A stretch of 64,000 nucleotides of DNA from Nocardia tengchongensis (GCF_018362975.1 NZ_CP074371.1:3782001-3846000); one strand, 5' to 3'. Positions 1 to 11,482 are shown, counted from the first letter of the stretch. Numbers and translations are program-made. The notes: generated by a model from the sequence alone, not told the origin.

Positions 1-195
1 GCCGCTGATCCGAGCCGGTCTTTCGCGAGTCGCCGCGCGTTGCGCATTCCGCTGCGTGGGACGATGTTCCCGGTATCGGAGAATCCCGTCACCACCGGTT
101 GGTTGCCGTGTGGTCTCAGCGGTAGGGTGGGCAAGCGAGTGGTGGTGCCCGCAATGAGGCCGGTCCCGGGTATCGAAAACAGGGGAAAGGACGCA

Positions 196-921
196 ATGTT
201 CTACTGGCTGCTGAAGTTCGTCTTGGTAGGGCCGCTGATGCATCTCATCAACCGGCCCAAGGTCGAGGGCGTCGAGAACATTCCCCCGAAGGGTGCGGCC
301 ATTCTGGCCGGCAACCATCTGTCGTTCACCGACTGGCTGTTCACCCCGCTGATGAGCCCACGCCGGATCACCTACCTGGCCAAGGCCGAATACTTCACCA
401 CCCCGGGCCTCAAGGGCCGGCTGCAGAAGTTCTTCTTCTCCGGCACCGGCCAGTACCCGATCGATCGTTCCGGTGCCGACGCGGCCGAGTCCGCGCTCAA
501 CACCGCGCGCAAACTGCTCGGTGAGGGCCGCCTGGTCGGCCTGTACCCCGAAGGCACCCGCTCCCCGGACGGCCGCCTCTACAAGGGCAAGACCGGAGTG
601 GCACGCCTCGCCCTGGAGACCGGAGTGCCGGTGATCCCGGTCGCCCTGATCGGCACCGACGAGGTGTGCCCGCCCGGTCCGTTCCGCTGGCGGCCGCGCA
701 AGGTCACCGTCAAATTCGGTGAGCCCATCGACTTCTCGCGCTACGAGGGCATGGGCGGCAACCGCTTCGTGGAGCGCGCCGTCACCGACGAGATCATGTA
801 CGAGCTCATGCGGATGGGCGACCAGGAGTACGTGGACGTCTACGCCGCGAGCCTGAAGAAGGGCGTCCCCTCGGGCAGCCGCGCCGACGCCGACCGCGTC
901 CCGGAGACCCTGGCGAGCTAG
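196..921 (+). CDS. plsC: 1-acyl-sn-glycerol-3-phosphate acyltransferase (PlsC family)
   Basis: Predicted to acylate lysophosphatidic acid (or a related lipid acceptor) at the membrane. The 241-residue protein has an N-terminal hydrophobic stretch, the acyltransferase block I NHLSFTDW (HX4D catalytic pair) and block III LYPEGTRSPDG. The ATG at 196 is chosen because a purine-rich Shine-Dalgarno (AGGGGAAAGG) lies just upstream and the family homology starts here; the frame stays open upstream to 40 but that extension has no family features. By order it matches M. tuberculosis Rv2182c. A strong hairpin terminator follows. The first 195 bases of the window show no recognisable gene. Confidence 0.9.
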   Translation: MFYWLLKFVLVGPLMHLINRPKVEGVENIPPKGAAILAGNHLSFTDWLFTPLMSPRRITYLAKAEYFTTPGLKGRLQKFFFSGTGQYPIDRSGADAAESALNTARKLLGEGRLVGLYPEGTRSPDGRLYKGKTGVARLALETGVPVIPVALIGTDEVCPPGPFRWRPRKVTVKFGEPIDFSRYEGMGGNRFVERAVTDEIMYELMRMGDQEYVDVYAASLKKGVPSGSRADADRVPETLAS

Positions 922-941
922 TCCTCCGCCACACAGCACCG

Positions 942-978
942 GAAAGGCCCCGGGAGACCATGTCTCCCGGGGCCTTTC
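942..978. terminator. Bidirectional hairpin terminator
   Basis: Perfect 16-bp stem (GAAAGGCCCCGGGAGA, 942-957, and its complement 963-978) around a 5-base loop. The A-run on one side and T-run on the other suit termination from both directions, between the converging plsC and exoribonuclease genes. Confidence 0.85.
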
Positions 979-991
979 GCATGCCCGGGGC

Positions 992-1489
992 TCAGACGGC
1001 CTGGAGGCGGCGGTGCGCCTCGATGGCCTCGAACTTCGCGAGGTTGTGGCGGGCGTCGGCCAGCGCGTCGTGCGCGTCCTTCGGCACCGGCGGCAGCGGC
1101 GGGCGACCGTGCTGGTCCCAGTGCTGACGCAGTTCGTTGGTGTAGCGGGGCAGGGCGTTGGGCAGGTCGACCATCGAACCCCACAGCTGGCACAGCGCGA
1201 CATGGTCGTAAGCGCCGACCCAGGCCCACAGTTCGGGCTCCACGCCGGTGCGCGGGACCAGGAACTTGTACAGGTCGTCGCGGATGCGCTGGCGGGACCG
1301 CCACAGCGGGGACGACGGCGGGGGTAGCTTCGGCAGTACATTGCGACGGACGAAGGGCCCGGCCTTCTCGGGGTCGAATTCGGTGGAGACCGCGTAGAAC
1401 TCGCGTCCGTCCTCGCAGACCACCGCGATCGAGACGAGGTCGATGACGGTGCCGTCCTCGATGAATTCCGAATCGTAAAAGTACCGCAA
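992..1489 (-). CDS. 3'-5' exoribonuclease, Rv2179c-like (DEDD fold)
   Basis: Small RNase T-like 3'-exoribonuclease of the family defined by M. tuberculosis Rv2179c. The protein (165 aa) begins RYFYDSEFIEDG, which holds the first acidic metal ligands (D and E), and carries the late DAHDALADARHN motif with further catalytic Asp/His residues. The start is taken as TTG at 1489 because the family begins exactly at (M)RYFYD and a GAGGAGA sits 11 nt upstream; the longer open frame to 1573 adds residues with no family match. It converges on plsC across a shared terminator and is divergent from aroG. Confidence 0.85.
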   Translation of the reverse strand: MRYFYDSEFIEDGTVIDLVSIAVVCEDGREFYAVSTEFDPEKAGPFVRRNVLPKLPPPSSPLWRSRQRIRDDLYKFLVPRTGVEPELWAWVGAYDHVALCQLWGSMVDLPNALPRYTNELRQHWDQHGRPPLPPVPKDAHDALADARHNLAKFEAIEAHRRLQAV

Positions 1490-1575
1490 TGAGATGGGTC
1501 TCTCCTCAGCTCGGGGCCGGTGTGCTTTCCGGGCAATCCGGTCCCAGCCTAGGCGGCGGCAGCATATCGACATAA

Positions 1576-3063
<1,488 letters not shown>

Positions 3064-3228
3064 AGCTCCCCCGCCTCCCCGGAACTTCAGCGGGCCACGG
3101 GGAGGCGTAGCCGGTCCCACACCCGTGCCGCGGCTGAGTGCCGAACCGATTTCGGGCGTGCCCGGCGAGTTACCCCGGTCGGCACGAAATCAGTTGTCGC
3201 CCTGGGCAACGAGGTGCGGAAGGTTCAA

Positions 3229-3257
3229 AGCCCGGACCGCAATCGGCGGTCCGGGCT
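3229..3257. terminator. Hairpin terminator between aroG and pknL
   Basis: Perfect 12-bp stem (AGCCCGGACCGC at 3229-3240 with 3246-3257) and a 5-base loop, flanked by AAAG on the left and followed by CGGGTTCTTCT on the right. It lies between two converging genes. The rest of 3064-3284 shows no gene. Confidence 0.8.
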
Positions 3258-3284
3258 CGGGTTCTTCTGGAGCTCCTATGAGTT

Positions 3285-5316
3285 TTAGGGAATCGCTACG
3301 AGGGTGACTGCGGCACCGGGTTCGATCGCGTCGCCGGGGGCGATGCTCTGCGAGATGACGATCGAGCTGTCGTTGCTGGCGAGCTGGCGCACGGTGACGG
3401 TGAGTCCCATCGCCTGCAGTTTGCTGCGCGCGGTGCCGACATTGGCGCCCAGCAGGTTCGGCATGTCGAGGGCGCTGTTGACGATCAGGACCACGCCGCT
3501 GCCGGATTCGGCGCTGGTGCCCGCGGCCGGGTCGGTGCCGATCACCTGACCGGACTTGATCTTCGCGTCGTACTGTTCGCGGGTGGAGCTGACGGTGAGC
3601 CCGGCCTTCTGCAAGGCCGTCTTGGCCTCCTCCTGCGACTTGCCGCGCAGGTCCGGCACCTTGACCGGGAGCGAACCCTTGCTGCGGGTAGACCTTCACC
3701 TGCGCGTTGGCGGGGAGCACGGTCCCGGGGCCCGGATCCACCTTGGCGACACTGCCTTTCGGCGCCGTGCTGCCCACCTCGCCCGCGTCCACGGGGGTGA
3801 GCCCGGCGTCTCTGATCGCCTTGTTGACCGCGTTGACGTCCTGTCCGGCGGTCACGTCCGGGACCTTCGGCTTGCCGCTGGACACCAGCACCGAGACCAG
3901 CGAGCCCTTGGTGACCCGGGTGCCGGCGGGCGGATCGGTGCCCACCACATTGCCGACCGGGATCATGTCGGAGGCCTTGTTGCGGGTCTCGGTCTTGAAG
4001 CCCGCGTCCTGCAACGCGCTGACGGCTTTGTCGGTGTTCATGCCCGCGATGGTCGGCACCGCCGAATACCGGCCGACGCCCAGCCACCAGCCGCCGATGC
4101 CCAGCAGCACCGCGAGCGCGACCACGATGCTCAGCCACACGATGACCTTGCGCCGCGACTTGCCGCGATCCTCGATCATGTCGGAGCCGGCGCCGTGGGA
4201 CGCCGGTGGTCCGGGCGGCGCGTACTCCGGCTGGCGGTACTCGGCCGGAATCTCGCGGGCCGCGGTCATCACCCGGGTGTGCTGGGGCTGCTGCGGCGCG
4301 AAGACGGTCGGCGGGTCCACGGGGAGCCGGGTGGTGGCATCGGCGGGGAACCGGGTGGTCTGGTCCGCCGCGCCCGGAATGGGCCGGGACGGGGGATGCA
4401 CGGGGCCGCGCGGGGCGGGCGTGGGCCCGACCCGGTACTTGGCGCTGAGGTGCTCGGCGGATTCGGCGGGCGCGGGCACCCGGTAGTCGGGCAGCTGCAA
4501 TTCGCGGGCGAGGCGGCGCAGTTCGTCGGCCATCTCGGTGGCGTTCGCGAAGCGATGCATGGGTTCACGCGCGGTGGCGTGCGCGACCAGTTCGTCGATC
4601 TCCGGGGGGACGCCGCCGATCAGCCGGCCCGGCGCGGGCACGTCCTTCTCGACCCGCTGCAGGGCGATGGACAGCGAGTTGTCGCCGGTGAACGGGGTTC
4701 GGCCGGTGAGCATTTCGAAGATCAGGATGCCCGCGGAGTAGACGTCGCTGCGGGCGTCGGCGCTGCCGCTGGTGACCTGCTCGGGGGAGAGGTAGGCGGC
4801 GGTGCCGAGAATCACGCTGTCGGAGGTGATCTTGGCCTCGGCGACGGCGCGCACCAGACCGAAGTCGGCGATCTTCACCTCACCGGAGTCGGAAATGAGC
4901 ACGTTCTCCGGTTTGATGTCGCGGTGCACCAGCCCGGCCGCGTGCGCGACACCGATGGCGTAGAGCACGGGTTTCGGCGACGGCGCGCACCGCGTGCGGG
5001 GGCATGGGCCCGCGTTCGCGCAGCAGTTCGCGCAGGGTGCCGCCCTCGACCAGTTCCATGATCAGGAACGGGTGGTCGCCGTCCACGCCCTGGTCGTAGA
5101 CCGCCACCAGCGAGGGTGTTTGAGCTTCGCGACCGCGCGCGCCTCGAGTTCGAAGCGGGTGAGGAATTGCGGGTCGGAGGCGAATTTCGGGTCCATCACC
5201 TTGATGGCGACCGGTCGATCCAACCGGGTGTCCACCCCCCGGAACACCATGGACATACCGCCACGCGCGATCGGCGCGTCGATGCGGTAGCGCCCTTCCA
5301 GCATCTGGCCGATCAA
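3285..5316 (-). CDS. pknL: Serine/threonine protein kinase PknL with four PASTA domains (frame disrupted three times)
   Basis: Receptor-type Ser/Thr kinase, syntenic with M. tuberculosis pknL. TTG at 5316 has GGAAGGG six bases upstream and starts at the conserved EGRYRID. The kinase domain shows the glycine loop IARGGMSMV, ATP-binding Lys39 (VAIKVMD), HRDIKPEN and DFGLVRA. Then come a Pro-rich linker, one membrane segment (IVWLSIVVALAVLLGIGGWW) and four extracytoplasmic PASTA repeats; tuberculosis PknL lacks such repeats. The frame breaks at about 5114-5116 (one base missing), 4972-4974 (one extra base in TTT) and 3664-3678 (one extra base or two missing). All fall inside conserved text that resumes at once, so sequencing error is likelier than decay. 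It is divergent from the Rv2175c-like gene. Confidence 0.85.
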
Positions 5317-5410
5317 CTGCGACCCTTCCGATTTTCCCAGTGCCGCCCAGTGCGGCTCACCCGATGGTAGTCGCGCCGGGGTGTGATGCGACTGTGGCGA
5401 CGCGAGAGAC

Positions 5411-5416
5411 TACCGT
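5411..5416 (+). promoter_or_regulatory. Probable -10 of the leaderless Rv2175c-like gene
   Basis: TACCGT (TANNNT) ends seven bases before GTG 5424, which has no Shine-Dalgarno; a leaderless transcript is the simple reading. It lies in the short divergent region shared with pknL. Confidence 0.4.
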
Positions 5417-5423
5417 GGTCGGG

Positions 5424-5792
5424 GTGAGTGCCTTTCCTTGCAGCGAAGACGTCCTGCCGGACTCGGTGACCCTGATCCCGTTGCCCGACGTGGCCGAGCA
5501 GCTCGGCATGGTGGTGACGCGGGTTCATCAGATGCTGCGCGACCACCAGATCCTCGCGGTCCGCCGGGACGGTATCGCCGGTATCCCGAAGGAGTTCTTC
5601 GACTCCACCGGCGCCGTCGCCAAGCACCTGACCCCGTTGATCACGGTGATGCGTGACGGCAAGTACACCGACGAGGAAATCCTCGAGTGGATCTACACCG
5701 AGGACGAGACCCTGCCCGGTCGCCCCATCGACGCCATCCACGGCCCCCTGGCCCGGGAAGTGATCCGGCGCGCCGCCGCCGATCCCTTCTGA
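5424..5792 (+). CDS. Rv2175c-like DNA-binding protein (helix-turn-helix, PknL substrate family)
   Basis: A 122-residue protein of the actinobacterial Rv2175c family. It has an N-terminal MerR-like helix-turn-helix (LPDVAEQLGMVVTRVHQMLR) and a conserved C-terminal part ending REVIRRAAADPF. In M. tuberculosis, PknL phosphorylates Rv2175c and this alters its DNA binding; the divergent pknL here fits the same pairing. GTG 5424 is preferred because the family similarity starts just after it; upstream in-frame codons to 5340 lie in the pknL promoter area. Its regulon is unknown from sequence. Confidence 0.8.
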   Translation: MSAFPCSEDVLPDSVTLIPLPDVAEQLGMVVTRVHQMLRDHQILAVRRDGIAGIPKEFFDSTGAVAKHLTPLITVMRDGKYTDEEILEWIYTEDETLPGRPIDAIHGPLAREVIRRAAADPF

Positions 5793-5814
5793 CATAGATC
5801 GACCGTTGTCGCGG

Positions 5815-6732
5815 TCAGTTCCCGAGTGGACTGGCCGCGACGAATTCCCGTGCCGCGACGCGCAAGCGGCGGTGCTGGGGGACGACGGCGCGGCGGGTGA
5901 AGACCGCGTAGTCGGTGCGCTCGATCTCGTCGAGGATGCCGCTGTAGAGGGTGGCGGCGGTGCGGATGGCGGGGCGCACGCGCGGGGCGAGCAGCTCGAT
6001 GCCGGGGGTGGCGCGACGGTAGACACCTCTGTTTATCGCGATCAGATGCGCGAGCGCACGCCGCACGCGGGGATCGGTCCGGCCGGATTTCCGGCAGTGG
6101 AACAGCAACTCGTCGTCCACGCCGAACGCGGCCCATTCCGCGGCGGGCAGGTACACGCGTCCGCGGTCCAGGTCCTCGCCGATGTCGCGCAGGAAGTTGG
6201 TGAGCTGGAAGGCTTCTCCCAGCGCGGCCGCGGCCGGTTCGGCCTCGGCGACCGGGACCACGGTGCCCAGCACCGGCAGCAGTTGCAGCCCGATGGCGGC
6301 GGCCGAGCCGCGCATGTAGTCGCTCAGGTCGGCCATGGTGGGGTAGCGGTCGCGGTATTGGGGTGCGCCGGGGATGTCCATGCGCATGGAGTCGAGGAAC
6401 ACCCAGAAGTGTTCGGCGGCAATCGAATACCGGCCGATGGTGTCGGCGACCGCGAGCATGACCCGCTGTTCGGGTGCGTCGCCGCCGGCGCCGGGCGCGC
6501 CCGCCAGGCGGGCCCGCAGGTCGTGTTCGATGCGGTCGAGCCGGGCCGCGGAGTCGGCCGAACGGCTGGGCGCGTCGCTCGCGTCGACGATGTCGTCGAC
6601 CAGGCGGGCGAAGGCGTACAGCGCGTGCACGGCCGGTCTTCGCTCGGGTTCGAGCAGGCGGGTGGCCAGGAAGTAGGTGCGGCCGTGGGCGGCGGCGATC
6701 CGTCGGCAGTCCCGGTAGGCGAGGTCCAGCAT
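5815..6732 (-). CDS. crtB: Phytoene synthase
   Basis: Head-to-head condensation of two geranylgeranyl diphosphates to phytoene, the first committed carotenoid step. The 305-aa protein has both Asp-rich metal sites of the squalene/phytoene synthase family: DDIVD (residues 46-50) and the QLTNFLRDIGEDLDRGR block with RVYLP after it. ATG 6732 overlaps the mptA stop as TGATG, so it is probably translationally coupled as the last gene of the idsA-crtI-mptA-crtB operon. Squalene synthase is the main alternative, but the crtI neighbour favours phytoene synthase. Confidence 0.88.
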   Translation of the reverse strand: MLDLAYRDCRRIAAAHGRTYFLATRLLEPERRPAVHALYAFARLVDDIVDASDAPSRSADSAARLDRIEHDLRARLAGAPGAGGDAPEQRVMLAVADTIGRYSIAAEHFWVFLDSMRMDIPGAPQYRDRYPTMADLSDYMRGSAAAIGLQLLPVLGTVVPVAEAEPAAAALGEAFQLTNFLRDIGEDLDRGRVYLPAAEWAAFGVDDELLFHCRKSGRTDPRVRRALAHLIAINRGVYRRATPGIELLAPRVRPAIRTAATLYSGILDEIERTDYAVFTRRAVVPQHRRLRVAAREFVAASPLGN

Positions 6733-8404
6733 CACGCGGGGCCGGGCGCGGCCACGCCGCCGAGCGGTTCGGAATGCGGGCGTCCCGCACGCAGTTTCAG
6801 CGGATCCACCCTGCACAGCGAGACCGCCGCGACCACGGCGGCGAGGATGGCCAGGGTGCCGTGCACGTAGTCGGAGACGGGCGCGCCGTCGGGCTGGAAG
6901 ATCAGCATGAGCCAGGTGCACAGGCCGACCAGTACCTGCAGCGTCCGGGTGGAGAGCGCGAACCCGGCGGCCAGGGCCAGCGGCCACGAGTAGTACCAGG
7001 GCAGCGCGGCGGGCGACAGGATCACGATGGCCACGAACGCGACGAGAATGCCGAGTACGGCCTCCTTCTCGCTGTTCTTGAACCGCCACCAGGCCCACAC
7101 CAGAATCGCGACCATGGCGATCGCGCACAGCACCCGTGTCCACGGCAGTACCTTGTCCATCGCCAGCGGGGTCACCCAGGTGACGATGTGCGCCATGATG
7201 GTCGGCAGCGAGAGCCAGTTGATGATCTTCTTGGACCCGGACAGCGCGGTGAGCCAGCCGATCTGGTGATCGCGCAGTCCGGTCGCGACGGTGGCCACGG
7301 CGAACACGGCTGCGAAGACGGCCACGCCGAGCGCGCCGATCTTGGCGAAGGTGCGCAGCGGATGCGGCAGCTCGCCCTCGTTCTGGGCGGCGCGGCGTTC
7401 CCGTTCGTGAATCATCCAGATCCACACCAGGAATGGCAGCGCCACACCCGCGGTCGCCTTCACGGCGACGCCGATGGCGACGACCACGAACCCGGCCGCG
7501 TGATGGTGTTCGAGCACCAGCGCGATGCCCGCGGCCATCAGGCCGACCATGAGCATCTCGTTGTGCACGCCGCCGATCAGGTGGACGAGCACCAGCGGGT
7601 TGAGCACGGCCAGCCACAGCGCGGTGGTCGGCTTGCCGCCCAGATGCTTGGTCAGGTGCGGGACCGCCCACACCATGAGCGCCAGCCCGGGCAGCATGAC
7701 CAGGCGCAGCGCGATGGTCCCGGCCACCACATCGTCACCGGTCACGGTGGTGATGGCGCGCCGATGAGCAGGAAGACCGGCCCGTAGGGCGCGGTGGTGG
7801 TGGTCCAGACGGGGCTGACGTTGTCGAGCAGGACCGCGGCGTTGGCCTTCAACTCCACCGGCCCGTACAGGTACGGATTGATGTTGTCGCGCAACATCGC
7901 GCCCTGCGCCAGGTAGGAGTAGGCGTCGCGGCTGAACATGGGGACCGCGAACAGCAGCGGGAAGGTCCAGATGCCGACGATGCCGCGCAGTTCGTTGAGA
8001 GTCACCGAGGCGCCGGGCTGGCCGCCGATCACGATGCGCCCCAGCCGGACCCACGCGGTGATCATGGCGATCACGCCCAGCCACACGAACATCGACGACA
8101 GCACCAGTCCGTGCCCGAACCGCAGCCACGACAGGTGCATGACCTCGAGCAAGGGATCGCTGCGCCGCACGCCGCCCGCGCCGAAGCCGCCGAAGGTGAT
8201 CAGCAGCGCGCCGAAGAATCCGAGCGTGGCCGCGTGCCCTTCGGGGGTGCGGGCGAAGTCGGCGGCGTGGCGCAGACGCGCCTGCCACGGCGAGCCGGTG
8301 CGCGCGGCCGGGACAGCCGGTTCGGACGGCACGGGCGCGGTCCGGGTGGCGGTGGCGCTCGCGGCGGCGTCGGGGGTGGCTGCGTCCATATCGGGGGTCG
8401 GCAT
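6732..8404 (-). CDS. mptA: Alpha-(1->6)-mannosyltransferase MptA-like GT-C enzyme (frame disrupted)
   Basis: Polytopic polyprenylphosphomannose-dependent mannosyltransferase that extends the lipomannan/lipoarabinomannan mannan core outside the membrane. It has about a dozen hydrophobic segments and the early GT-C acidic motif (FSRDAYSYLAQG). The name follows synteny: Rv2174 mptA sits between idsA2 and Rv2175c in M. tuberculosis; MptB is a close paralogue and cannot be excluded from family features alone. One base is missing at about 7756-7763; the two frames join as LLIGAR/AITTVTGDD. ATG 8404 has a G-rich SD. Its stop overlaps the crtB start. Confidence 0.82.
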
Positions 8405-8467
8405 TGGCGGTCGTTCCCCCCGGAAAGGTCAGCGGCGGCAGCCGCGTTGGTTCAGGACGCGGTCAGT

Positions 8468-10090
8468 CTAGTGCGTGTGCGCCGACGACAGTGCCCCGGT
8501 GTCGGAGCTTCCGAAACCGGCATGTCGTGCGTCACCCGTGATGCGTGCCGCTGCCAGTCTGCCCGACAACAGCACGGTCGGCACGCCGACCCCGGGCACG
8601 GTGCCCGAGCCCGCGAGAACGACATTCGCGCGACCGGCGACCAGGTTGCGGGTGCGGAACGGACCGGTCTGCCGGAACAGGTGGGCGGCCGAGAACGGGG
8701 TCCCTGCGAGCATGCCCTTGGCCCGCCAGGTGCGTGGGGTGTCGAGGTGGTCGACCCGGAAGTGGTCCGAAATCCCTTGGTAGCCGCGCGCTTCCAGGAC
8801 TGCGAGGAGTTCGCGCAGGTAGTGCGGGCCGAGTTGGTCCCAGGCCAGCGGCGCGGCGTCCAGGTTCGGGCAGGGGGCGAGCAGCGAGAGCGGTTCGTGG
8901 CGGACGGTGTCGCGCAGGTGCCCTTCGGCGTCGATGTGCTGTTCGGCGCGGTCGATGTAGAGGGTCGGGTCGGTGAGGGCGGGACGGGTGAGCAGCAGCG
9001 AGGGGTCGCTCATCAACCGGCCGTGGCCGCGGCGGGCGGCGATCTCGGCGAAGGTCCGGTCCCATTCGCGCCCGAACTCGATGGTGTGATGCGCCTGCAC
9101 CGGCCAGGTCCGCGCCACCGCGGCCGGAATCGTGCCGTGCGCCACCATGGCCGATGGTGAGGCGCGCAGTCCGCGCCGATGCCGCAGCCCGAAGCGCGGC
9201 AGCGAACCGATGTCGGCGGTGACCACCAGGGCGTCGCAGTCGAAGACGCGACCGTCGGCGGTGTGCACGGCGGTCGCCCGCCGGCCCCGATAGTCGACGC
9301 CGATCACCTCGGCGTTCAGTTCGAGGGTCCCGCCCGCGGCGGTGAACGCCCGGCCCAGCGCCGCGGCGATCGCGCGCATGCCGCCCTCGGGGTAGGTGAC
9401 GCCCAGGCAGGTGTCCATGTAGGGGATCGCGCCGTAGACGCCGAGCGCCTGGCTGGGGGCCATGCCCGCGAACAGCGCTTGGAAGCTGAACAGGCGGGCC
9501 ACGTCCGAGTCCCGCACGAGGCGCCCGACCTTGGGGCCGAGTCGCCCGAACGCGCCGAGCCGCACCAATCGGGCCAGCGCGACCCGCTTCTCCGGGATGC
9601 GCACCATGTCCAGCGGCGAGTCGAAGTTGGTGTCCATGAACTGGCCGAACTCGGCCTCGTACACGTCTTTCAACCAGCCGCGCAGGCGCCGGTATCGGCC
9701 CGCGGTGGCGGCTCCGCGCACCCGCGTGATCTCCGCGGCCATCTGCTCCTCGTCGGAGTAGACGCCGATCCCGGTGCCGTCGGCGAAGCGCGCCCGATAG
9801 GCCGGGGCCAGGTCGAGGATCTTCAGCCCCACCGAGTCACGGGTGTGCCCGACCGCGGCGAGAGCCTCGTCGATGAGCTCGGGCACGGTGAGAATCGTCG
9901 CCCCGGAATCGATCTCGTAGTCCGGTCCGCGGTAGGACCCGACCCGTCCGCCGGGACGGTCGTCACGCTCGAGGATCGCCACCTGCCGTCCCGCTGCCAG
10001 CAGGTGCAGTGCCGCAGCCAGCCCGGACAGTCCGGCGCCGACGACGACCACCCGATCGGTCGGTCCCGCAACGGTTTTCATGCCAACCAT
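8468..10090 (-). CDS. crtI: Phytoene desaturase (CrtI family)
   Basis: FAD-dependent desaturation of phytoene toward lycopene. The N terminus has the dinucleotide fold VVVGAGLSGLAAALHLL, then ERDDRPGGRVG; the C terminus has the CrtI signature (GAGTVPGVGVPTVLLSG-like text near residues 500-515). At 540 aa it is slightly longer than typical CrtI proteins. ATG 10090 has AGGACGG almost adjacent; a second in-frame ATG at 10081 is equally possible. It is 26 bp downstream of idsA and 63 bp upstream of mptA on the same strand, so it should be co-transcribed with both and receive the GGPP product of the pathway. Confidence 0.88.
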   Translation of the reverse strand: MVGMKTVAGPTDRVVVVGAGLSGLAAALHLLAAGRQVAILERDDRPGGRVGSYRGPDYEIDSGATILTVPELIDEALAAVGHTRDSVGLKILDLAPAYRARFADGTGIGVYSDEEQMAAEITRVRGAATAGRYRRLRGWLKDVYEAEFGQFMDTNFDSPLDMVRIPEKRVALARLVRLGAFGRLGPKVGRLVRDSDVARLFSFQALFAGMAPSQALGVYGAIPYMDTCLGVTYPEGGMRAIAAALGRAFTAAGGTLELNAEVIGVDYRGRRATAVHTADGRVFDCDALVVTADIGSLPRFGLRHRRGLRASPSAMVAHGTIPAAVARTWPVQAHHTIEFGREWDRTFAEIAARRGHGRLMSDPSLLLTRPALTDPTLYIDRAEQHIDAEGHLRDTVRHEPLSLLAPCPNLDAAPLAWDQLGPHYLRELLAVLEARGYQGISDHFRVDHLDTPRTWRAKGMLAGTPFSAAHLFRQTGPFRTRNLVAGRANVVLAGSGTVPGVGVPTVLLSGRLAAARITGDARHAGFGSSDTGALSSAHTH

Positions 10091-10116
10091 GTCCGTCCTG
10101 CGGCCCCGCCGCCGCG

Positions 10117-11226
10117 TCAGTAGGACCGCGCGGTGGCCGAGAGGGCCATGGCACGCAGTTGCCGGGCCGCGTCGGGGGTGACGCTGCTGTCGTCGAGGGC
10201 GGTGAGGGCCTGCTCGGTGAGCGAGGCGATGCGCTGCTCCACGGCGTCGACCGCGCCGAGTTCGGTGAGGGCCGCGCGCAATTCGGTGACCTGCTCGGGG
10301 GTGAGATCGGTCCCGAGGCTGGTGCGAATCAGAGCGGCGGTGGCGGGCGCGGTGGCGTCGGCACGTTGCAGGGCCTCGGCGATCAGGACGGTGTGCTTGC
10401 CTTCGCGCAAGTCGTCGCCCGAGGGCTTACCGGTCACGGCCGGATCGCCGAACACGCCCAGCAGGTCGTCGCGAAGCTGGAAGGCGATGCCGATGTCGGT
10501 GCCGAATTCGCGGTAGGCGGCGATCAGCTCGGGGAGGCCCCGGCCAGCGCCGCACCCATGTGCAGCGGCCGTTCGATGGTGTAGGCGGCGGTCTTGAACC
10601 GGTTGATCCGCAGCGCGGCCGCCACGGACTCGTCGCCCGCGGACTCGCCGTGGATGTCGAGCAGTTGCCCGCCCAGCACCTCGGTGCGCATGCCCGCCCA
10701 GACCGGGGCGAAGCGGGCGGCCGCGTCGGCGGGCAGCCCGGCGTCGCGGGTCATGTCGTCGGCCCAGGCCAGGGCGAGATCGCCGATCAGGATGGCGACG
10801 CTGACGCCGTAGTGGTCCGCGTCACCCTTCCAGTGCTGATTCCGGTGCCGCTGTTCGTAATCCACGTGCACGGTCGGGAAGCCGCGCCGGGTGCGCGAGG
10901 AGTCGATGATGTCGTCGTGGATGAGCGCGCACGCCTGCACCAGTTCCAGCGCCGAGCAGGCGGTCAGCACGGGCGTCGGCGTCCGGGTCGTCGGCGCTGC
11001 GGCCGGCGCCCAGCCAGCCGGTCCACGCGAAGGCGGGGCGGGTGCGCTTACCGCCGCGAATGACGAAGTCCTCCAGGGCCGCGGCCGCGTCCACGAAGAC
11101 CGGGCCGAGCGGTTCGACGAACGGCTCGCGGGTCCGGAAGAAGGCGGTGAGACGGTCCTCCACGGCGGCGACGAGTGATCCCGCGCCGACCGGCTGGCGG
11201 GTCGGGGTACCGGGTCCGGCGGACAG
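10117..11226 (-). CDS. idsA: Geranylgeranyl diphosphate synthase, IdsA/CrtE-type (frame disrupted twice)
   Basis: All-trans polyprenyl diphosphate synthase. Both Asp-rich motifs are visible: DDIID in the first half and QLRDDLLG in the second, plus GGKRTRPA. By order it is idsA2 (Rv2173) and it also supplies GGPP for crtB. Two breaks split it: at about 10967-10972 (one extra base or two missing, before VLTACSALEL) and at about 10531-10534 (one base missing in CCCC, before ELIAAYREFG). No ATG, GTG or TTG fits the start; CTG 11226 lies five bases after a perfect AAGGAGG and is taken as the start. First gene of the operon, divergent from metF. Confidence 0.82.
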
Positions 11227-11231
11227 GGGAG

Positions 11232-11238
11232 CCTCCTT
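11232..11238 (-). promoter_or_regulatory. Perfect Shine-Dalgarno deciding the idsA start
   Basis: AAGGAGG on the minus strand, five bases before CTG 11226. There is no ATG, GTG or TTG in any frame within the usual window downstream, which makes the CTG the best candidate start or marks a base error there. Confidence 0.6.
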
Positions 11239-11470
11239 GGTGAGTGCGCGGCGCGGCGCAGGCGCGATCCCCGGTGATCGGCCTCGGTGTGCGTGTGCGA
11301 CGACGGCGAACGCCCCCGATGACCGGCCCGATCGCGCGGGCGTCAGGTCCGCGCGCGGGGTTCGCCCCGACTCTACCGACCACCCCGTCCGCCCGGAATC
11401 GGTCGGGGCCGGTTCGGTCCCACCTGCTGAGATAGGTACAGGTCGGGGTCCGGGCCGCTGCGCGGGCCCG

Positions 11471-11476
11471 TAAAAT
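11471..11476 (+). promoter_or_regulatory. -10 element of leaderless metF
   Basis: TAAAAT, a near-consensus -10 standing out in GC-rich sequence, ends six bases before GTG 11483. No Shine-Dalgarno precedes the GTG, so the transcript is probably leaderless. Confidence 0.6.
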
Positions 11477-11482
11477 GCAGGC

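Noticed and set aside
3285..5316. pknL as a true pseudogene
   Set aside because: All three breaks sit in otherwise intact, conserved sequence, and the same kind of break hits essential genes in the window.
6732..8404. MptB instead of MptA
   Set aside because: Both are similar GT-C enzymes; MptA kept because of synteny with Rv2174, with the caveat stated.
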